DNA of 34,999 nt from Catenulispora sp. EB89 (GTDB taxonomy: Bacteria > Actinomycetota > Actinomycetes > Streptomycetales > Catenulisporaceae): the NCBI RefSeq assembly GCF_041261445.1, contig NZ_JBGCCU010000050.1, forward strand, positions 1 through 34,999, written 5' to 3'. The translations under genes and the position numbers were made by a program. Numbering within the stretch: position 1 is the stretch's first letter; each line of letters opens with the position of its first letter. Positions 22,202 through 30,732 of this stretch are shown here, in pieces. Under the pieces are notes generated by a model, which worked only from the letters and a program-made list of their open reading frames with translations, was not told the origin of the DNA and made no database searches.

Positions 22202-25200
22202 ATGTCCCAGTACCCAGAATCCGGATACCGGACCGGCGGCCTGTCCGCCACCGGCCAGTTCGCCTCCGGCGGCTACGGCGGCCAGCCCGGCGGGACCGGC
22301 CAGTTCGCCGTGGCCGACGTCGACGCCCGCCGCCGGGCCGCCGCCGAGGCGGCGGTCAACGCCTTTCCGAACCACGTGGTCACCGCGGTGGTGGTCTCCC
22401 ACGACGGCGCGCGCTGGCTGGAGGACTCCCTCAAGGGCCTGCTCGGGCAGCTGCGCGCGCCCCAGCGGATCCTGGCCGTGGACACCGGGTCCAAGGACGA
22501 CTCGCTGGCCATCCTGGACGAGAACCTGGGTCCAGAGGCGGTGCTGCAGACCAAGCGCAACACCGGCTTCGGTACCGCCGTGAACCACGCGCTCAAGGCC
22601 GCCCCGGTCGCCGACTTCGACCTCTATGGCCGCGGCGACCAGGTGGTGGAGTGGCTGTGGCTCCTGCACGACGACTCCGAGCCCGCGCCGGACGCCCTGC
22701 TGCGGTTGTTGGAAGTGGGGGAGTACCACCCCGAGGCCGCGGTCATCGGCCCCAAGATCCGCGGCTGGCACGACCGCGAACAGCTGCTCGAGGTCGGCGT
22801 CACCGTCACCTCCGACGGCCGCCGCTGGACCGGCCTGGAGGACGGCGAGCACGACCAGGGCCAGCACGCCGAGCCGACCCGGGTGCTCTCGGTGTCCAGC
22901 GCCGGCATGCTCGTCCGGCGCGAGGTCTGGGACCGGCTGCGCGGCTTCGACCGCGCGATCCCGATGTTCCGCGACGACCTGGACTTCTGCTGGCGCGCCA
23001 ACAACTCCGGCTACGACGTGCTCACCGCGCCGAAGGCGGTGTTCTGGCACGCCGAGGCGGCGACCCGCGGCGAGCGGCGGATCAGCGCCGGCGTCTCGCG
23101 GCCGCACTTCGAGGACCGCCAGCACGCGCTGTACGCGGTCACCGTCAACCACGCGGGCCGCTTCCCGATACTGACGTTCCTGCGGCTGTTCTTCTGGTCG
23201 CTGCTGCGCGCGATCGGCCTGGTGCTCAACAAGACGCCGCTGAAGGCCGCCGACGAGGTGCTGGCGGCGCTGGCGTACGCGGGCCGTATGGACCGCATCG
23301 TGCGCGCCCGGCGGGCCAGGGCGCGGACCCGGGCCCAGGGCCCGGTGGACCTGGACTCGCTGTTCCCGTCGCGCCTGCAGGTCTTCCGCCACACCTTCGA
23401 GGACGCGTTCGAGGGCTTCCGCTCCCGGAACCAGCGCGACGACGAGGCCGGCGGCGGCTCCATCGAGAGCGGTCCGGTCTCCGAGGAGGCCGAGTCCTTC
23501 GACTCCGGGACGCCGTGGCTGATCCGCGCGGTCCGGATGCCCGGGAACTTCGTGTGGATAGCGCTGACCGTCGTGATGATGGTGGCGGCGCGGAACCTGC
23601 TCACCGGCGGCCGGCTGATGGGCGGCTCGCTGCTGCCCGCGCCGGCCGGCGCCTCCGACCTGTGGCACGACTTCTTCGCCCCCTGGCACGGCGTCGCCAC
23701 CGGCTCCACCTCTCCGGCGCCGCCGTACCTGGCGGTCGTGGCCCTGCTCGGCACCCTGCTGTTCGGCCACGCCAGCCTCGCGGTGACGGTCCTGCTGCTC
23801 GGCTCCGTGCCGCTGTCCGGGCTCACCGCCTTCGCGGTCCTCAAGCGCACCGTCTCCTCCAGCTCCCTGCGGGTCTGGGGATCGGCCGCCTACGCGCTGC
23901 TGCCCGCGGCCACCGGCGCGATCTCCGGTGGCCGGCTGGGCTCGGCGGTGGGTATCATCCTGCTGCCGCTGGCGGCCTCCGGGGTGCTGCTCGCCATAGG
24001 TGGCCCGGGGCGTAAGGGCTCGGTGCGCGCCGCGTGGCCCGCCGCCTTCGCGATCGCCATCGGCATGGCGTTCGCCCCGATCGTCTGGGTGCTGTGCGCG
24101 GTGCTCGCGGCCGGCGCCGCGATGACCGTGTTCTGGCGCTCCACCGCGGACTTCGCGACCGTGCTGGTCCGGCTGGCGATCCTGCTGGTGACCCCGATCG
24201 CGGTCCTGATGCCGTGGTCGCTCCAGCTGGTGAAGCACCCGGCGGCGTTCCTGCTGGAGCCCGGCCTGCCGCCGCTGCCCGGCAAGAACCCGGACCCCAC
24301 GCACCTGCTGCTGGCCAACCCCGGCGGCCCGGGCACCTACGCCTACTGGATCACCGGCGGCCTGTTCCTGGCCGGCTTCGCCGGACTGCTGCGCAGCGGC
24401 CCGCGCCGCCGCCTGAGCTTCGCCGGCTGGACGCTGGCCCTGGCCGGCTTCTTCGCCGGCCTGCTGGCGCTCCAGGTGCGCCCGACCGGCCTGGCCGGCG
24501 GGCTGCCGCAGCAGCCGTGGAGCGGCGTGCCGACCGCGGCGATCGGCTTCGGCCTGATCGTGGCCGCGGTGATCGGCGCCGAGGGTGCGCGCGACTACTT
24601 CCAGGCCTCGCAGCTCAGCTGGCGCCAGCCGGCCGCGCTGGTGGTGGCGCTGGCCGCGGTCGCCACGCCGGTCATCGCGGCCGGCTGGTGGGTGACGCAC
24701 GGCGTCGCCGGGCCGATCCAGCGCTCCGCCGCGGACTTCCGCCCGGCCGTGGTGTCGGTCCAGTCCCAGATGCCCGACCAGCCGCGGGCCCTGATCCTGG
24801 GATCCGGCGCGCAGACGGTGATCGGCTACGGCATCGTGCGGGACAACGGCGCCAGCCTCGGCGACGCCGACTACCAGGTCCCGAAGGCCGACGCGGACCG
24901 GATCAACACCCTGGTCGGCGGCCTGCTGTCGGACTCCGGCGGCAGCGAGCTGCAGGGGCTGGCGTCGCTCGGCGTCCGCTACGTCGTGGGTATGAAGACC
25001 CTGACCCCGGACTACGTCCACATCCTCGACGCCACCCCCGGCTTGGACCGGCAGTCGCAGATCCAGGGCGTCAACCTCTGGAAGATCGCCAACCCGGCTT
25101 CCCGGGTCTCGCTGCGCGGTCCGGGTACCAGCGACCCCAAGGCCCTGGTGCAGACCGCCGCGAACGACCGCACGATCACGGCCACCGTGGCCGCCGGCCA

Positions 25201-25996
25201 GGACGGCCGCCAGCTGGTGCTCGCCGAGGACGCGGACAGCAACTGGTCGGCCCGGATGAACGGCGCCGACCTGCCCCGGGTGACGGTCGACGGCTGGGCG
25301 CAGGGCTTCACGCTGCCGGCCGGCGGCGGCACGGTGACGGTGTCCTACTCGGACGCGTCGCGCACGGTGTGGCTGGTCGGCGAGGGCCTGATCTTCCTGT
25401 TCGCGCTGATCATGGCGCTGCCGACCGGCGGCCGGGTCGAGGAGCGGGGGCCGGGCTCCGACCCGGACGACTACGTCCCGCCGAGCCTGCCCGGCCAGTA
25501 CACCCCGGAGCCGGACCCGGAGCCCGCGCCGGAACTCGCGCCGGAGCCCGAGCCGGAATACGAGCCGCAGTACGAGTACCCGCAGGAGCAGTACGCCCAG
25601 CAGGAGCAGTACACGCAACCGGAGCAGTACGCCCAGCAGGAGCAGTACGCGCAGCCGGATCCGTATGCGCAACCGGACCCATATGCGCAGCAGCAAGATC
25701 CATACGCGCAGCAGTACGAGCAGGACGCCTACGCGCAGCAGCCGGACCCGTACGCTCAGCAGCAGCAGCCCGAGGCGTACCCGGATCCGCAAGATCCCTA
25801 TGCGCAGCAGCCGGCCGGCTACAGCGGCCAGGAATACGGCGGTCACGAATACGCCGCCGCCGAGTACAGCGGCGAGTACGAGAACCCCGAAGCGTACGGC
25901 GGCTACCTGCGCCCCGGCACCGGTGAGTACGAGCGCCCGGACTTCGAGCGCCCCGACTTCGAGACCGACGACTACCGGCAGGGAGGCTACCGATGA
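22202..25996 (+). CDS. Large GT2 membrane glycosyltransferase with P/Q/Y-rich C-terminal tail
   Basis: Predicted 1,264 residues from ATG 22202. A GT2 domain spans about residues 50-330 (AVVVSHDGARWLEDSL; LAVDTGSKDDS; LLHDDSEPAPDALL, the acidic metal/nucleotide site). About twelve hydrophobic segments follow between residues ~445 and 840, then an extracytoplasmic domain (about 845-1050) and a last helix (VWLVGEGLIFLFALIMAL, about 1056-1073). The final ~185 residues are cytoplasmic, Pro/Glu then Gln/Tyr-rich (EQYAQ and DPYAQ repeats). This GT2-plus-GT-C-like architecture is typical of actinobacterial envelope glycosyltransferases next to whiB and manB; a polyprenyl-mannose-dependent role is an inference. 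It overlaps the next gene by ATGA (25993-25996), so the two are coupled. No Shine-Dalgarno precedes the start. Confidence 0.88.
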   Translation: MSQYPESGYRTGGLSATGQFASGGYGGQPGGTGQFAVADVDARRRAAAEAAVNAFPNHVVTAVVVSHDGARWLEDSLKGLLGQLRAPQRILAVDTGSKDDSLAILDENLGPEAVLQTKRNTGFGTAVNHALKAAPVADFDLYGRGDQVVEWLWLLHDDSEPAPDALLRLLEVGEYHPEAAVIGPKIRGWHDREQLLEVGVTVTSDGRRWTGLEDGEHDQGQHAEPTRVLSVSSAGMLVRREVWDRLRGFDRAIPMFRDDLDFCWRANNSGYDVLTAPKAVFWHAEAATRGERRISAGVSRPHFEDRQHALYAVTVNHAGRFPILTFLRLFFWSLLRAIGLVLNKTPLKAADEVLAALAYAGRMDRIVRARRARARTRAQGPVDLDSLFPSRLQVFRHTFEDAFEGFRSRNQRDDEAGGGSIESGPVSEEAESFDSGTPWLIRAVRMPGNFVWIALTVVMMVAARNLLTGGRLMGGSLLPAPAGASDLWHDFFAPWHGVATGSTSPAPPYLAVVALLGTLLFGHASLAVTVLLLGSVPLSGLTAFAVLKRTVSSSSLRVWGSAAYALLPAATGAISGGRLGSAVGIILLPLAASGVLLAIGGPGRKGSVRAAWPAAFAIAIGMAFAPIVWVLCAVLAAGAAMTVFWRSTADFATVLVRLAILLVTPIAVLMPWSLQLVKHPAAFLLEPGLPPLPGKNPDPTHLLLANPGGPGTYAYWITGGLFLAGFAGLLRSGPRRRLSFAGWTLALAGFFAGLLALQVRPTGLAGGLPQQPWSGVPTAAIGFGLIVAAVIGAEGARDYFQASQLSWRQPAALVVALAAVATPVIAAGWWVTHGVAGPIQRSAADFRPAVVSVQSQMPDQPRALILGSGAQTVIGYGIVRDNGASLGDADYQVPKADADRINTLVGGLLSDSGGSELQGLASLGVRYVVGMKTLTPDYVHILDATPGLDRQSQIQGVNLWKIANPASRVSLRGPGTSDPKALVQTAANDRTITATVAAGQDGRQLVLAEDADSNWSARMNGADLPRVTVDGWAQGFTLPAGGGTVTVSYSDASRTVWLVGEGLIFLFALIMALPTGGRVEERGPGSDPDDYVPPSLPGQYTPEPDPEPAPELAPEPEPEYEPQYEYPQEQYAQQEQYTQPEQYAQQEQYAQPDPYAQPDPYAQQQDPYAQQYEQDAYAQQPDPYAQQQQPEAYPDPQDPYAQQPAGYSGQEYGGHEYAAAEYSGEYENPEAYGGYLRPGTGEYERPDFERPDFETDDYRQGGYR
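25530..25830 (+). repeat. P/E then Q/Y-rich repeat-coding segment
   Basis: Degenerate 15-24-nt units encode PEPDPEPAPE, then QEQYAQ and DPYAQ motifs many times. The codons vary (TAC/TAT, CAG/CAA, GCG/GCC), so the repetition is stronger in protein than in DNA. Confidence 0.8.
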
Positions 25997-27738
25997 CCCG
26001 GCCGAACCGTCCCGCGCCTCCCGGCGCGGAAGACCGCCCGCAGCGCCCAGCGCGCCCCGCCGGAGCACGTCCGACCGGCGCCGCGCCGCGCCCGACCGGC
26101 GGTGCGCCAAGAGGCCGCGCGCTGGCCAAGACCCGCACCTCCCCGATCTCCGCCTTCGGCGCCCTCGGCGTGGTCGCGGTGGTCCTGCTGGCCGGCCTCG
26201 GCTACGGGTTCTCCACCGGCACGCAGAACAAGAGCGCGGTCAGCGAGCAGACCTCGCGCACCCTGCCGGTCGGCAGCGCCACCGCGGTCTGCCAGGGCCA
26301 GATGGGCGCCGGCAACGACACCTCGACGTCGCTGACCACCTTCACTCCGTCGGGCAACGCCACGACCGGCACCGACGGCGCGAGCGTGCAGTACGTCGAC
26401 GGCAAGCCGTTCGCCCCGTTGAAGATCGGGGCCGCCGGCACCCGTTCCAGCGCGCAGCAGGTCACGCAGTTCAACACGGTCACCAACGACGTCGGCGAGC
26501 TCCAGCCGGTGCCGCTGGTCCTGCAGGCCACCGGTTCCTACGCCCCGGGCTTCACCGCCGGCGAGCTGATCCGCAGCGACAGCGGCAACCAGCGGGGCAT
26601 GGCCGCCTCGCCCTGCACCACTCCGAGCACCGACTTCTGGTTCGCCGGGGTCTCGGTCGGCACCACGGACCGCGACTCGTGGCTCTACATGGCGAACACC
26701 GACAACGCCCCGGCCACCGTCAACCTGACCTACTACGGCCAGGACGGCAAGATCGACACCGGCACCCTCGGCCACGACATCACGGTCCTGCCCCACACCT
26801 CGGTCAAGTACCAGCTCAGCAGCCCCCTCGGCGCCGCGGCCCAGGCCAGCGCCGTGGCCAGCGTGCACGTCAGCACCACCGAGGGCCGGGTCGCGGCCCA
26901 GGTCCTGGACATGGACAAGCCGCAGAAGAGCGACAACGGCACCGGCCGCGGCATGGACTTCATCCCCGCCCAGACGCCGGCCGTGGCCGCCGAGACCTCG
27001 CAGACCATCCCGGGCATCCCCGCCCCGGGGAACACCCTGACGAAGTTCGACCTGGTCATCACCTCCACCAGCGACGTGCCGGTCAGCATCGACCACGTCT
27101 ACTGGTACGGCAAGCAGGGCCGGATCGAGCTGGCGGCGCAGACGCAGGACCCGGGCAAGGGCTACACCAAGCGCGACAGCCCGCTGAGCATCGCCCCGGA
27201 CCACACGGTGATACTGAACATGACCTCGGCCGCGCAGGACCCGACCGAGTCGGCGGCGCTGCAGATCGTCGGCAGCGGCGGCTCGTTCGTGTCCGGGGTC
27301 CGGCTGGTCGAGACCGACCCGAAGAGCGGCACCCAGGACAGCGCCTACCTGGCCCCGACCCCGCCGGTGAGCAGCGAGGCGATCGTCAGCGACAGCAACG
27401 TCGGCGGCGCGGCCAAGAGCACGCTGATCCTCACCTCCGCCGGGAGCAAGGGGTCGACGGTCCAGGTGACCACCATCGGCGCCGACAACAAGCCGGCCGT
27501 CGACCAGGTGACGATCGCGGCCAACAGCACGGTCGCCTACACCCCGAAGGCCACCGGCTGGTTCACCACGATCGTCCAGCCGCAGCCGGGCTCGGACCCG
27601 CTCTACGGCGCGCGCATCCTGTCGGACCTGCCGGCCAAGGGCGGTATGCAGGTCACCGCAGAGACGCTGGAGGACGCCCGGGTGTCGGCGGCGGTGCCGC
27701 CGGTGGCGCCGGACCTGTCGGGCGCCGTCGCCCGCTGA
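25993..27738 (+). CDS. DUF5719-family membrane-anchored extracytoplasmic protein
   Basis: Predicted 581 residues from ATG 25993, overlapping the GT2 stop by 4 nt. A Pro/Arg-rich cytoplasmic stretch (1-45) and one helix (about 53-73, ALGVVAVVLLAGLGYGF) are followed by about 500 residues outside the membrane with many beta-strand-like segments, such as DSWLYMANTDNAPATVNLTY and SVKYQL. It resembles the actinobacterial DUF5719 proteins found after this GT2 gene; function is unknown. A beta-sandwich domain that binds a glycan or assists the GT2 partner is a guess. A strong terminator follows 11 bp after the stop, ending the two-gene unit. Confidence 0.82.
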   Translation: MTRPNRPAPPGAEDRPQRPARPAGARPTGAAPRPTGGAPRGRALAKTRTSPISAFGALGVVAVVLLAGLGYGFSTGTQNKSAVSEQTSRTLPVGSATAVCQGQMGAGNDTSTSLTTFTPSGNATTGTDGASVQYVDGKPFAPLKIGAAGTRSSAQQVTQFNTVTNDVGELQPVPLVLQATGSYAPGFTAGELIRSDSGNQRGMAASPCTTPSTDFWFAGVSVGTTDRDSWLYMANTDNAPATVNLTYYGQDGKIDTGTLGHDITVLPHTSVKYQLSSPLGAAAQASAVASVHVSTTEGRVAAQVLDMDKPQKSDNGTGRGMDFIPAQTPAVAAETSQTIPGIPAPGNTLTKFDLVITSTSDVPVSIDHVYWYGKQGRIELAAQTQDPGKGYTKRDSPLSIAPDHTVILNMTSAAQDPTESAALQIVGSGGSFVSGVRLVETDPKSGTQDSAYLAPTPPVSSEAIVSDSNVGGAAKSTLILTSAGSKGSTVQVTTIGADNKPAVDQVTIAANSTVAYTPKATGWFTTIVQPQPGSDPLYGARILSDLPAKGGMQVTAETLEDARVSAAVPPVAPDLSGAVAR

Positions 27739-27749
27739 GACGGAGCACA

Positions 27750-27786
27750 GCCGCCGGCCGAGCGTTCTGCTCGGCCGGCGGCTTTT
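27750..27786 (+). terminator. Strong intrinsic terminator after the DUF5719 gene
   Basis: A perfect 14-bp stem, GCCGCCGGCCGAGC (27750-27763) and GCTCGGCCGGCGGC (27769-27782), with loop GTTCT and a TTTT tail (27783-27786). Confidence 0.95.
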
Positions 27787-27814
27787 GAGTCTCTATGTGT
27801 TATCTGAGATGACG

Positions 27815-27839
27815 TATATAGGGTGCAACACTCTATATA
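27815..27839. terminator. AT-rich hairpin between convergent genes
   Basis: TATATAGGGTG (27815-27825), loop CAA, CACTCTATATA (27829-27839): 11 pairs including one G-U. It lies in a ~55-bp AT-rich island (27787-27843) in otherwise very GC-rich DNA, 20 bp past the stop of the minus-strand zincin-like gene. It may terminate that gene; other roles are possible. Confidence 0.5.
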
Positions 27840-27859
27840 TAGGAAAACGGACGGACTTC

Positions 27860-28321
27860 TCAGTCCTCCTCGTCCCGCCCCTCATCCACCTCGTCGGGCT
27901 CCATGCCCAGCAGCTCCGCGACTTGTTCGACGACCACTTCGTAGACCAGGTCCGCCAGCTCCGGCCGGCCCGCGGCCCGGGCCTCCACCGGCCGCCGGTA
28001 CACCACGATCCGCACCGGCTCGCCGGGCCGGTCCGCGATCACCCGGCCCAGCGGCACGGCCTCTTCGCTCCAGTTCTCGGCGTCGGCCGGCGGGACCTCC
28101 TCGACCGCCAGCTCGATCTCGGCCAGCCGCGGCCAGCGCCGCTCCAGCCGTTCCACGGCGTCCAGCACCAGCTCGTCGAACTGCTCGGCGCGCGTCAACG
28201 CCAGCGGGACCTGCGGCGGGGCGAGGGGTCCGCGCAGACCCCGCCCCCGCCTGTCACGCGTATGCTTCCGGCGGCGGGGCTCCTGGCCGGCCCCCGACCT
28301 GATCGAGGCAGTGATGGGCAC
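27860..28321 (-). CDS. Zincin-like metallopeptidase-family protein (degenerate motif)
   Basis: Predicted 153 residues from GTG 28321; ATG 28363 is an alternative. The body matches the actinobacterial 'metallopeptidase family' (zincin_1-like): GRGLRGPLAPPQVPL, RAEQFDELVLDAVERLERRW, a middle acidic part and VVYRRPVEARA. The helix that should carry HExxH reads YEVVVEQVAELLG here, so the zinc-binding histidines are missing and hydrolase activity is unlikely. In mycobacteria a homologue lies near whiB2 (Rv3259, from memory). TACGCT lies 6 nt before GTG 28321 without a Shine-Dalgarno, supporting this start as leaderless. The gene follows DUF3499 on the same strand after 176 bp. Confidence 0.8.
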   Translation of the reverse strand: MPITASIRSGAGQEPRRRKHTRDRRGRGLRGPLAPPQVPLALTRAEQFDELVLDAVERLERRWPRLAEIELAVEEVPPADAENWSEEAVPLGRVIADRPGEPVRIVVYRRPVEARAAGRPELADLVYEVVVEQVAELLGMEPDEVDEGRDEED

Positions 28322-28327
28322 GCGTCG

Positions 28328-28333
28328 AGCGTA
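28328..28333 (-). promoter_or_regulatory. -10-like box TACGCT before the zincin-like gene
   Basis: Minus-strand TACGCT (TANNNT) ends 6 nt before GTG 28321, with no Shine-Dalgarno in between. No clear -35 is visible. Confidence 0.45.
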
Positions 28334-28423
28334 ACCGCCGATCCGCCCCTCGGCGACAGTCATTCCCCACGTGTCGGGCAGACTGCGCCGTGACCTCGGC
28401 TTTCGCTCCGGGCGTGGCTCAGC

Positions 28424-28491
28424 GCGGGCTCGGTGTGAGCCCGGTCCGGGCTCGGTCCGGCGCTCGGTACCGGACTCGACGCGGGCTCGGT
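28424..28491. repeat. Short dispersed GGGCTCGGT repeats
   Basis: Three copies at 28426-28434, 28448-28456 and 28483-28491; the first and third are preceded by GC. They lie between the DUF3499 and zincin-like genes. Low complexity is the simplest reading. Confidence 0.45.
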
Positions 28492-28497
28492 CCGCGC

Positions 28498-28890
28498 TCA
28501 GTGCTCGGGATCGGGCAGCGCCCGCAGGTGGCCCCGGGCCCGCGAGAGGACCGCACCGTCCCCGTCGTCCCCGTGCGCACCCCGGTCCCCACGGCTCCCG
28601 CGCTCCCCACGGGGCCCGCGAGCGGCCTCGCGTACCGCGTTCGCCAGTGCTTCGAGGTCGTCCGACGAGGGCTGCGAGGGGCCCGGATCGGGTTCGGTCA
28701 ACCGCAGCACGGCCCACCCCCGCGGGGCGGTCAGCCGGGTCGAGTGCTCAGCGCACAGGTCGTAGCTGTGCGGCTCGATATAAGCGGCCAGAGGGCCGAG
28801 GACGGCGGTGGAGTCCGCGTACACGTACGTGAGCGTCGCGACGGCCGGACGGCTACACGCGGTTCGCGAACATCTGCGGGCTGGGCTCAC
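28498..28890 (-). CDS. DUF3499-family protein
   Basis: Predicted 130 residues from GTG 28890. The start VSPARRCSRTACSRPAVATL and the motif EPHSYDLCAEHSTRLTAPRG define DUF3499, a short actinobacterial family. Its Cys/His spacing (C-x4-C, then C-x2-H) looks like a small zinc-binding fold. The C-terminal third is an Arg/Gly/Asp-rich low-complexity tail (RGERGSRGDRGAHGDDGDG). Function is unknown; conserved location next to phosphomannomutase and the zincin-like gene suggests a shared role. TAATCT ends 7 nt before the GTG with no Shine-Dalgarno, so a leaderless mRNA is likely. A longer frame to 29031 lies upstream but is mostly promoter region. Confidence 0.85.
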   Translation of the reverse strand: MSPARRCSRTACSRPAVATLTYVYADSTAVLGPLAAYIEPHSYDLCAEHSTRLTAPRGWAVLRLTEPDPGPSQPSSDDLEALANAVREAARGPRGERGSRGDRGAHGDDGDGAVLSRARGHLRALPDPEH

Positions 28891-28897
28891 TTGGTGG

Positions 28898-28903
28898 AGA
28901 TTA
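28898..28903 (-). promoter_or_regulatory. -10 box TAATCT before the DUF3499 gene
   Basis: Minus-strand TAATCT ends 7 nt before GTG 28890. This spacing puts the transcription start at the start codon. Confidence 0.55.
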
Positions 28904-29058
28904 GCGCTTGCCGGCGCGGATGGAACACTGGCACGCCCTACATCCGTGCGCGGGTCGTCCGGCTGGGTCCTCGCGCGGGCGCCGGAGCCGTGACCACCCG
29001 CTCCGCCGCGCCACCCTCGTCCGGCGACCACCGGACCACCGGGGCCCGCTGCCCGGGA

Positions 29059-29064
29059 TAGGCT
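29059..29064 (+). promoter_or_regulatory. -10-like box TAGGCT before manB
   Basis: TAGGCT lies 36 nt before the start, leaving room for a short leader with a Shine-Dalgarno. A clear -35 is absent. Confidence 0.4.
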
Positions 29065-29100
29065 CGACCCACCTGAAACCAGACCTGAAAGCGGGAGCCA

Positions 29101-30480
29101 GTGTCAGCGTCGATTCCTTCTGGCCACGACTTGTCACAGATCGTCAAGGCATACGACGTACGCGGGGTGGTCCCGGACCAGCTCGACGAGACCGACACCG
29201 AGGCGGTCGGCGCGGCGTTCGCCGAGTTCGCGGGCGCGCCCTCGGTAGTGGTGGGCCACGACATGCGCCCGAGCTCGCCGGATCTGGCCGCGGCGTTCGC
29301 CCGCGGCGCCGCCTCGCGGGGCGTGGACGTCGTGGAGATCGGCTTGGCCTCCACGGACCTGCTCTACTTCGCCTCCGGCGCCCTGGACATGCCCGGCGCG
29401 ATGTTCACGGCCAGTCACAACCCGGCGAAGTACAACGGGATCAAGATGTGCAAGGCCGGCGCCGCGCCGATCGGCCAGGACTCCGGCCTGGTGCAGATCC
29501 GCGAGGCCGCGCAGGCGATCATCGACGGGAACCCGCTGCCGCCGGCGGACAAGACCGGCACCGTCACCCGGCAGGCCATGCTCGACGACTACGCCGCGTA
29601 CCTGAACAAGCTGGTCGACCTGTCGAAGATCCGCCCGCTGAAGGTGGTCGTCGACGCGGCGAACGGGATGGGCGGCTATACGGTTCCCACCGTCTTCAAC
29701 GGCCTGCCGCTGGACGTCGTCGACCTCTACTTCGAGCTGGACGGCACCTTCCCGAACCACGAGGCGAACCCGCTGGACCCGAAGAACCTCGTCGACCTGC
29801 AGCGCGCGGTCGTCGAGCACCGGGCCGACCTCGGCCTGGCCTTCGACGGCGACGCCGACCGCTGTTTCGTGGTCGACGAGCGCGGCGAGCCCGTCGCCCC
29901 GTCCACGATCACCGCCCTGGTCGCGGTGCGCGAACTGGCCAAGCACCCGGGCGCCACGATCATCCACAACCTGATCACCTCGGCGGCGGTGCCGGAGATC
30001 GTGCGCGAGCACGGCGGCGTCCCGGTCCGCACCCGGGTCGGCCACTCCTTCATCAAGCAGGAGATGGCGAACACCGGCGCGGTCTTCGGCGGCGAGCACT
30101 CGGCGCACTACTACTTCCAGGACTTCTGGAAGGCCGACACCGGCATGCTGGCCGCGATGCACGTGCTGGCCGCGCTCGGCGAGCAGGACGCGCCGCTGTC
30201 GGAGCTGGCCTCGGACTACACCCGCTACGCGTCCTCCGGCGAGGTCAACAGCGAGGTCGCCGACCAGGCCGGCCGTTCGGCCGCGGTCCGGGCGGCGTTC
30301 GAGAGCCGTCCCGGCGTCACCGTGGACGAGCTCGACGGCCTGACCGTCACCGGTGACGGCTGGTGGTTCAATGTGCGACCGTCGAACACCGAGCCCCTGT
30401 TGCGCCTGAACATCGAGGCGGCCGACGCCGACGCGGTGGCCGCGCTGCGCGACGAGGTGCTGGCGATCGTCCGCGCCTGA
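29101..30480 (+). CDS. manB: Phosphomannomutase/phosphoglucomutase
   Basis: Predicted 459 residues from GTG 29101, with GGGAG about 7 nt upstream. It belongs to the alpha-D-phosphohexomutase family. The phosphoserine loop is FTASHNPAKYNG (Ser105), the Mg-binding loop is DGDADR (residues 249-254), the sugar-binding loop is GGEHSAHYYF, and the phosphate-binding loop is RPSNTEPLLRLN near the C-terminus. All four active-site loops are intact. It interconverts mannose-6-phosphate and mannose-1-phosphate (possibly glucose phosphates too), feeding the nucleotidyltransferase at 15.5 kb. It is followed 78 bp later by a Trm112-like gene, probably cotranscribed. Confidence 0.94.
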   Translation: MSASIPSGHDLSQIVKAYDVRGVVPDQLDETDTEAVGAAFAEFAGAPSVVVGHDMRPSSPDLAAAFARGAASRGVDVVEIGLASTDLLYFASGALDMPGAMFTASHNPAKYNGIKMCKAGAAPIGQDSGLVQIREAAQAIIDGNPLPPADKTGTVTRQAMLDDYAAYLNKLVDLSKIRPLKVVVDAANGMGGYTVPTVFNGLPLDVVDLYFELDGTFPNHEANPLDPKNLVDLQRAVVEHRADLGLAFDGDADRCFVVDERGEPVAPSTITALVAVRELAKHPGATIIHNLITSAAVPEIVREHGGVPVRTRVGHSFIKQEMANTGAVFGGEHSAHYYFQDFWKADTGMLAAMHVLAALGEQDAPLSELASDYTRYASSGEVNSEVADQAGRSAAVRAAFESRPGVTVDELDGLTVTGDGWWFNVRPSNTEPLLRLNIEAADADAVAALRDEVLAIVRA

Positions 30481-30558
30481 GGTGCGAAACCGCCGGGCGG
30501 ACCCGCACAATCGGTCCGCCCGCACCACCTTCCGACCCGACCTGATTGGAGCCCCGCC

Positions 30559-30732
30559 GTGATCGAGCCCTCCCTGCTGGAGATCCTGGCCTGCCCGAAG
30601 TGCCACTCGCCGCTGCGCGAGGAGGACGCCGCCTCCGCGCTCGCCTGCACCAACTCGGAGTGTGCGCTGGTGTACCCGGTCCGCGACGGCATCCCGGTCC
30701 TGCTCATCGACGAGGCGACGAAGGCCGCCTGA
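30559..30732 (+). CDS. Trm112-family small zinc-ribbon protein
   Basis: Predicted 57 residues from GTG 30559, with GGAG (30548-30551) 7 nt upstream. The sequence [18 protein letters not shown] and the later CTNSEC give two cysteine pairs for one zinc; [16 protein letters not shown] is the standard Trm112/YcaR ending. Bacterial members are small and often lie beside phosphomannomutase in actinobacteria. In eukaryotes and archaea Trm112 activates methyltransferases that use S-adenosylmethionine; its placement directly before S-adenosylhomocysteinase is suggestive, but the bacterial role is unproven. A stem-loop overlaps its stop codon. Confidence 0.88.
   Translation: MIEPSLLEILACPKCHSPLREEDAASALACTNSECALVYPVRDGIPVLLIDEATKAA

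Noticed and set aside
21956-26110. A 1,384-residue open frame opposite the GT2 gene
   Set aside because: Arg/Val/Gly/His-rich shadow translation produced by the GC-biased codons of the real plus-strand gene; no domain and no start signals.
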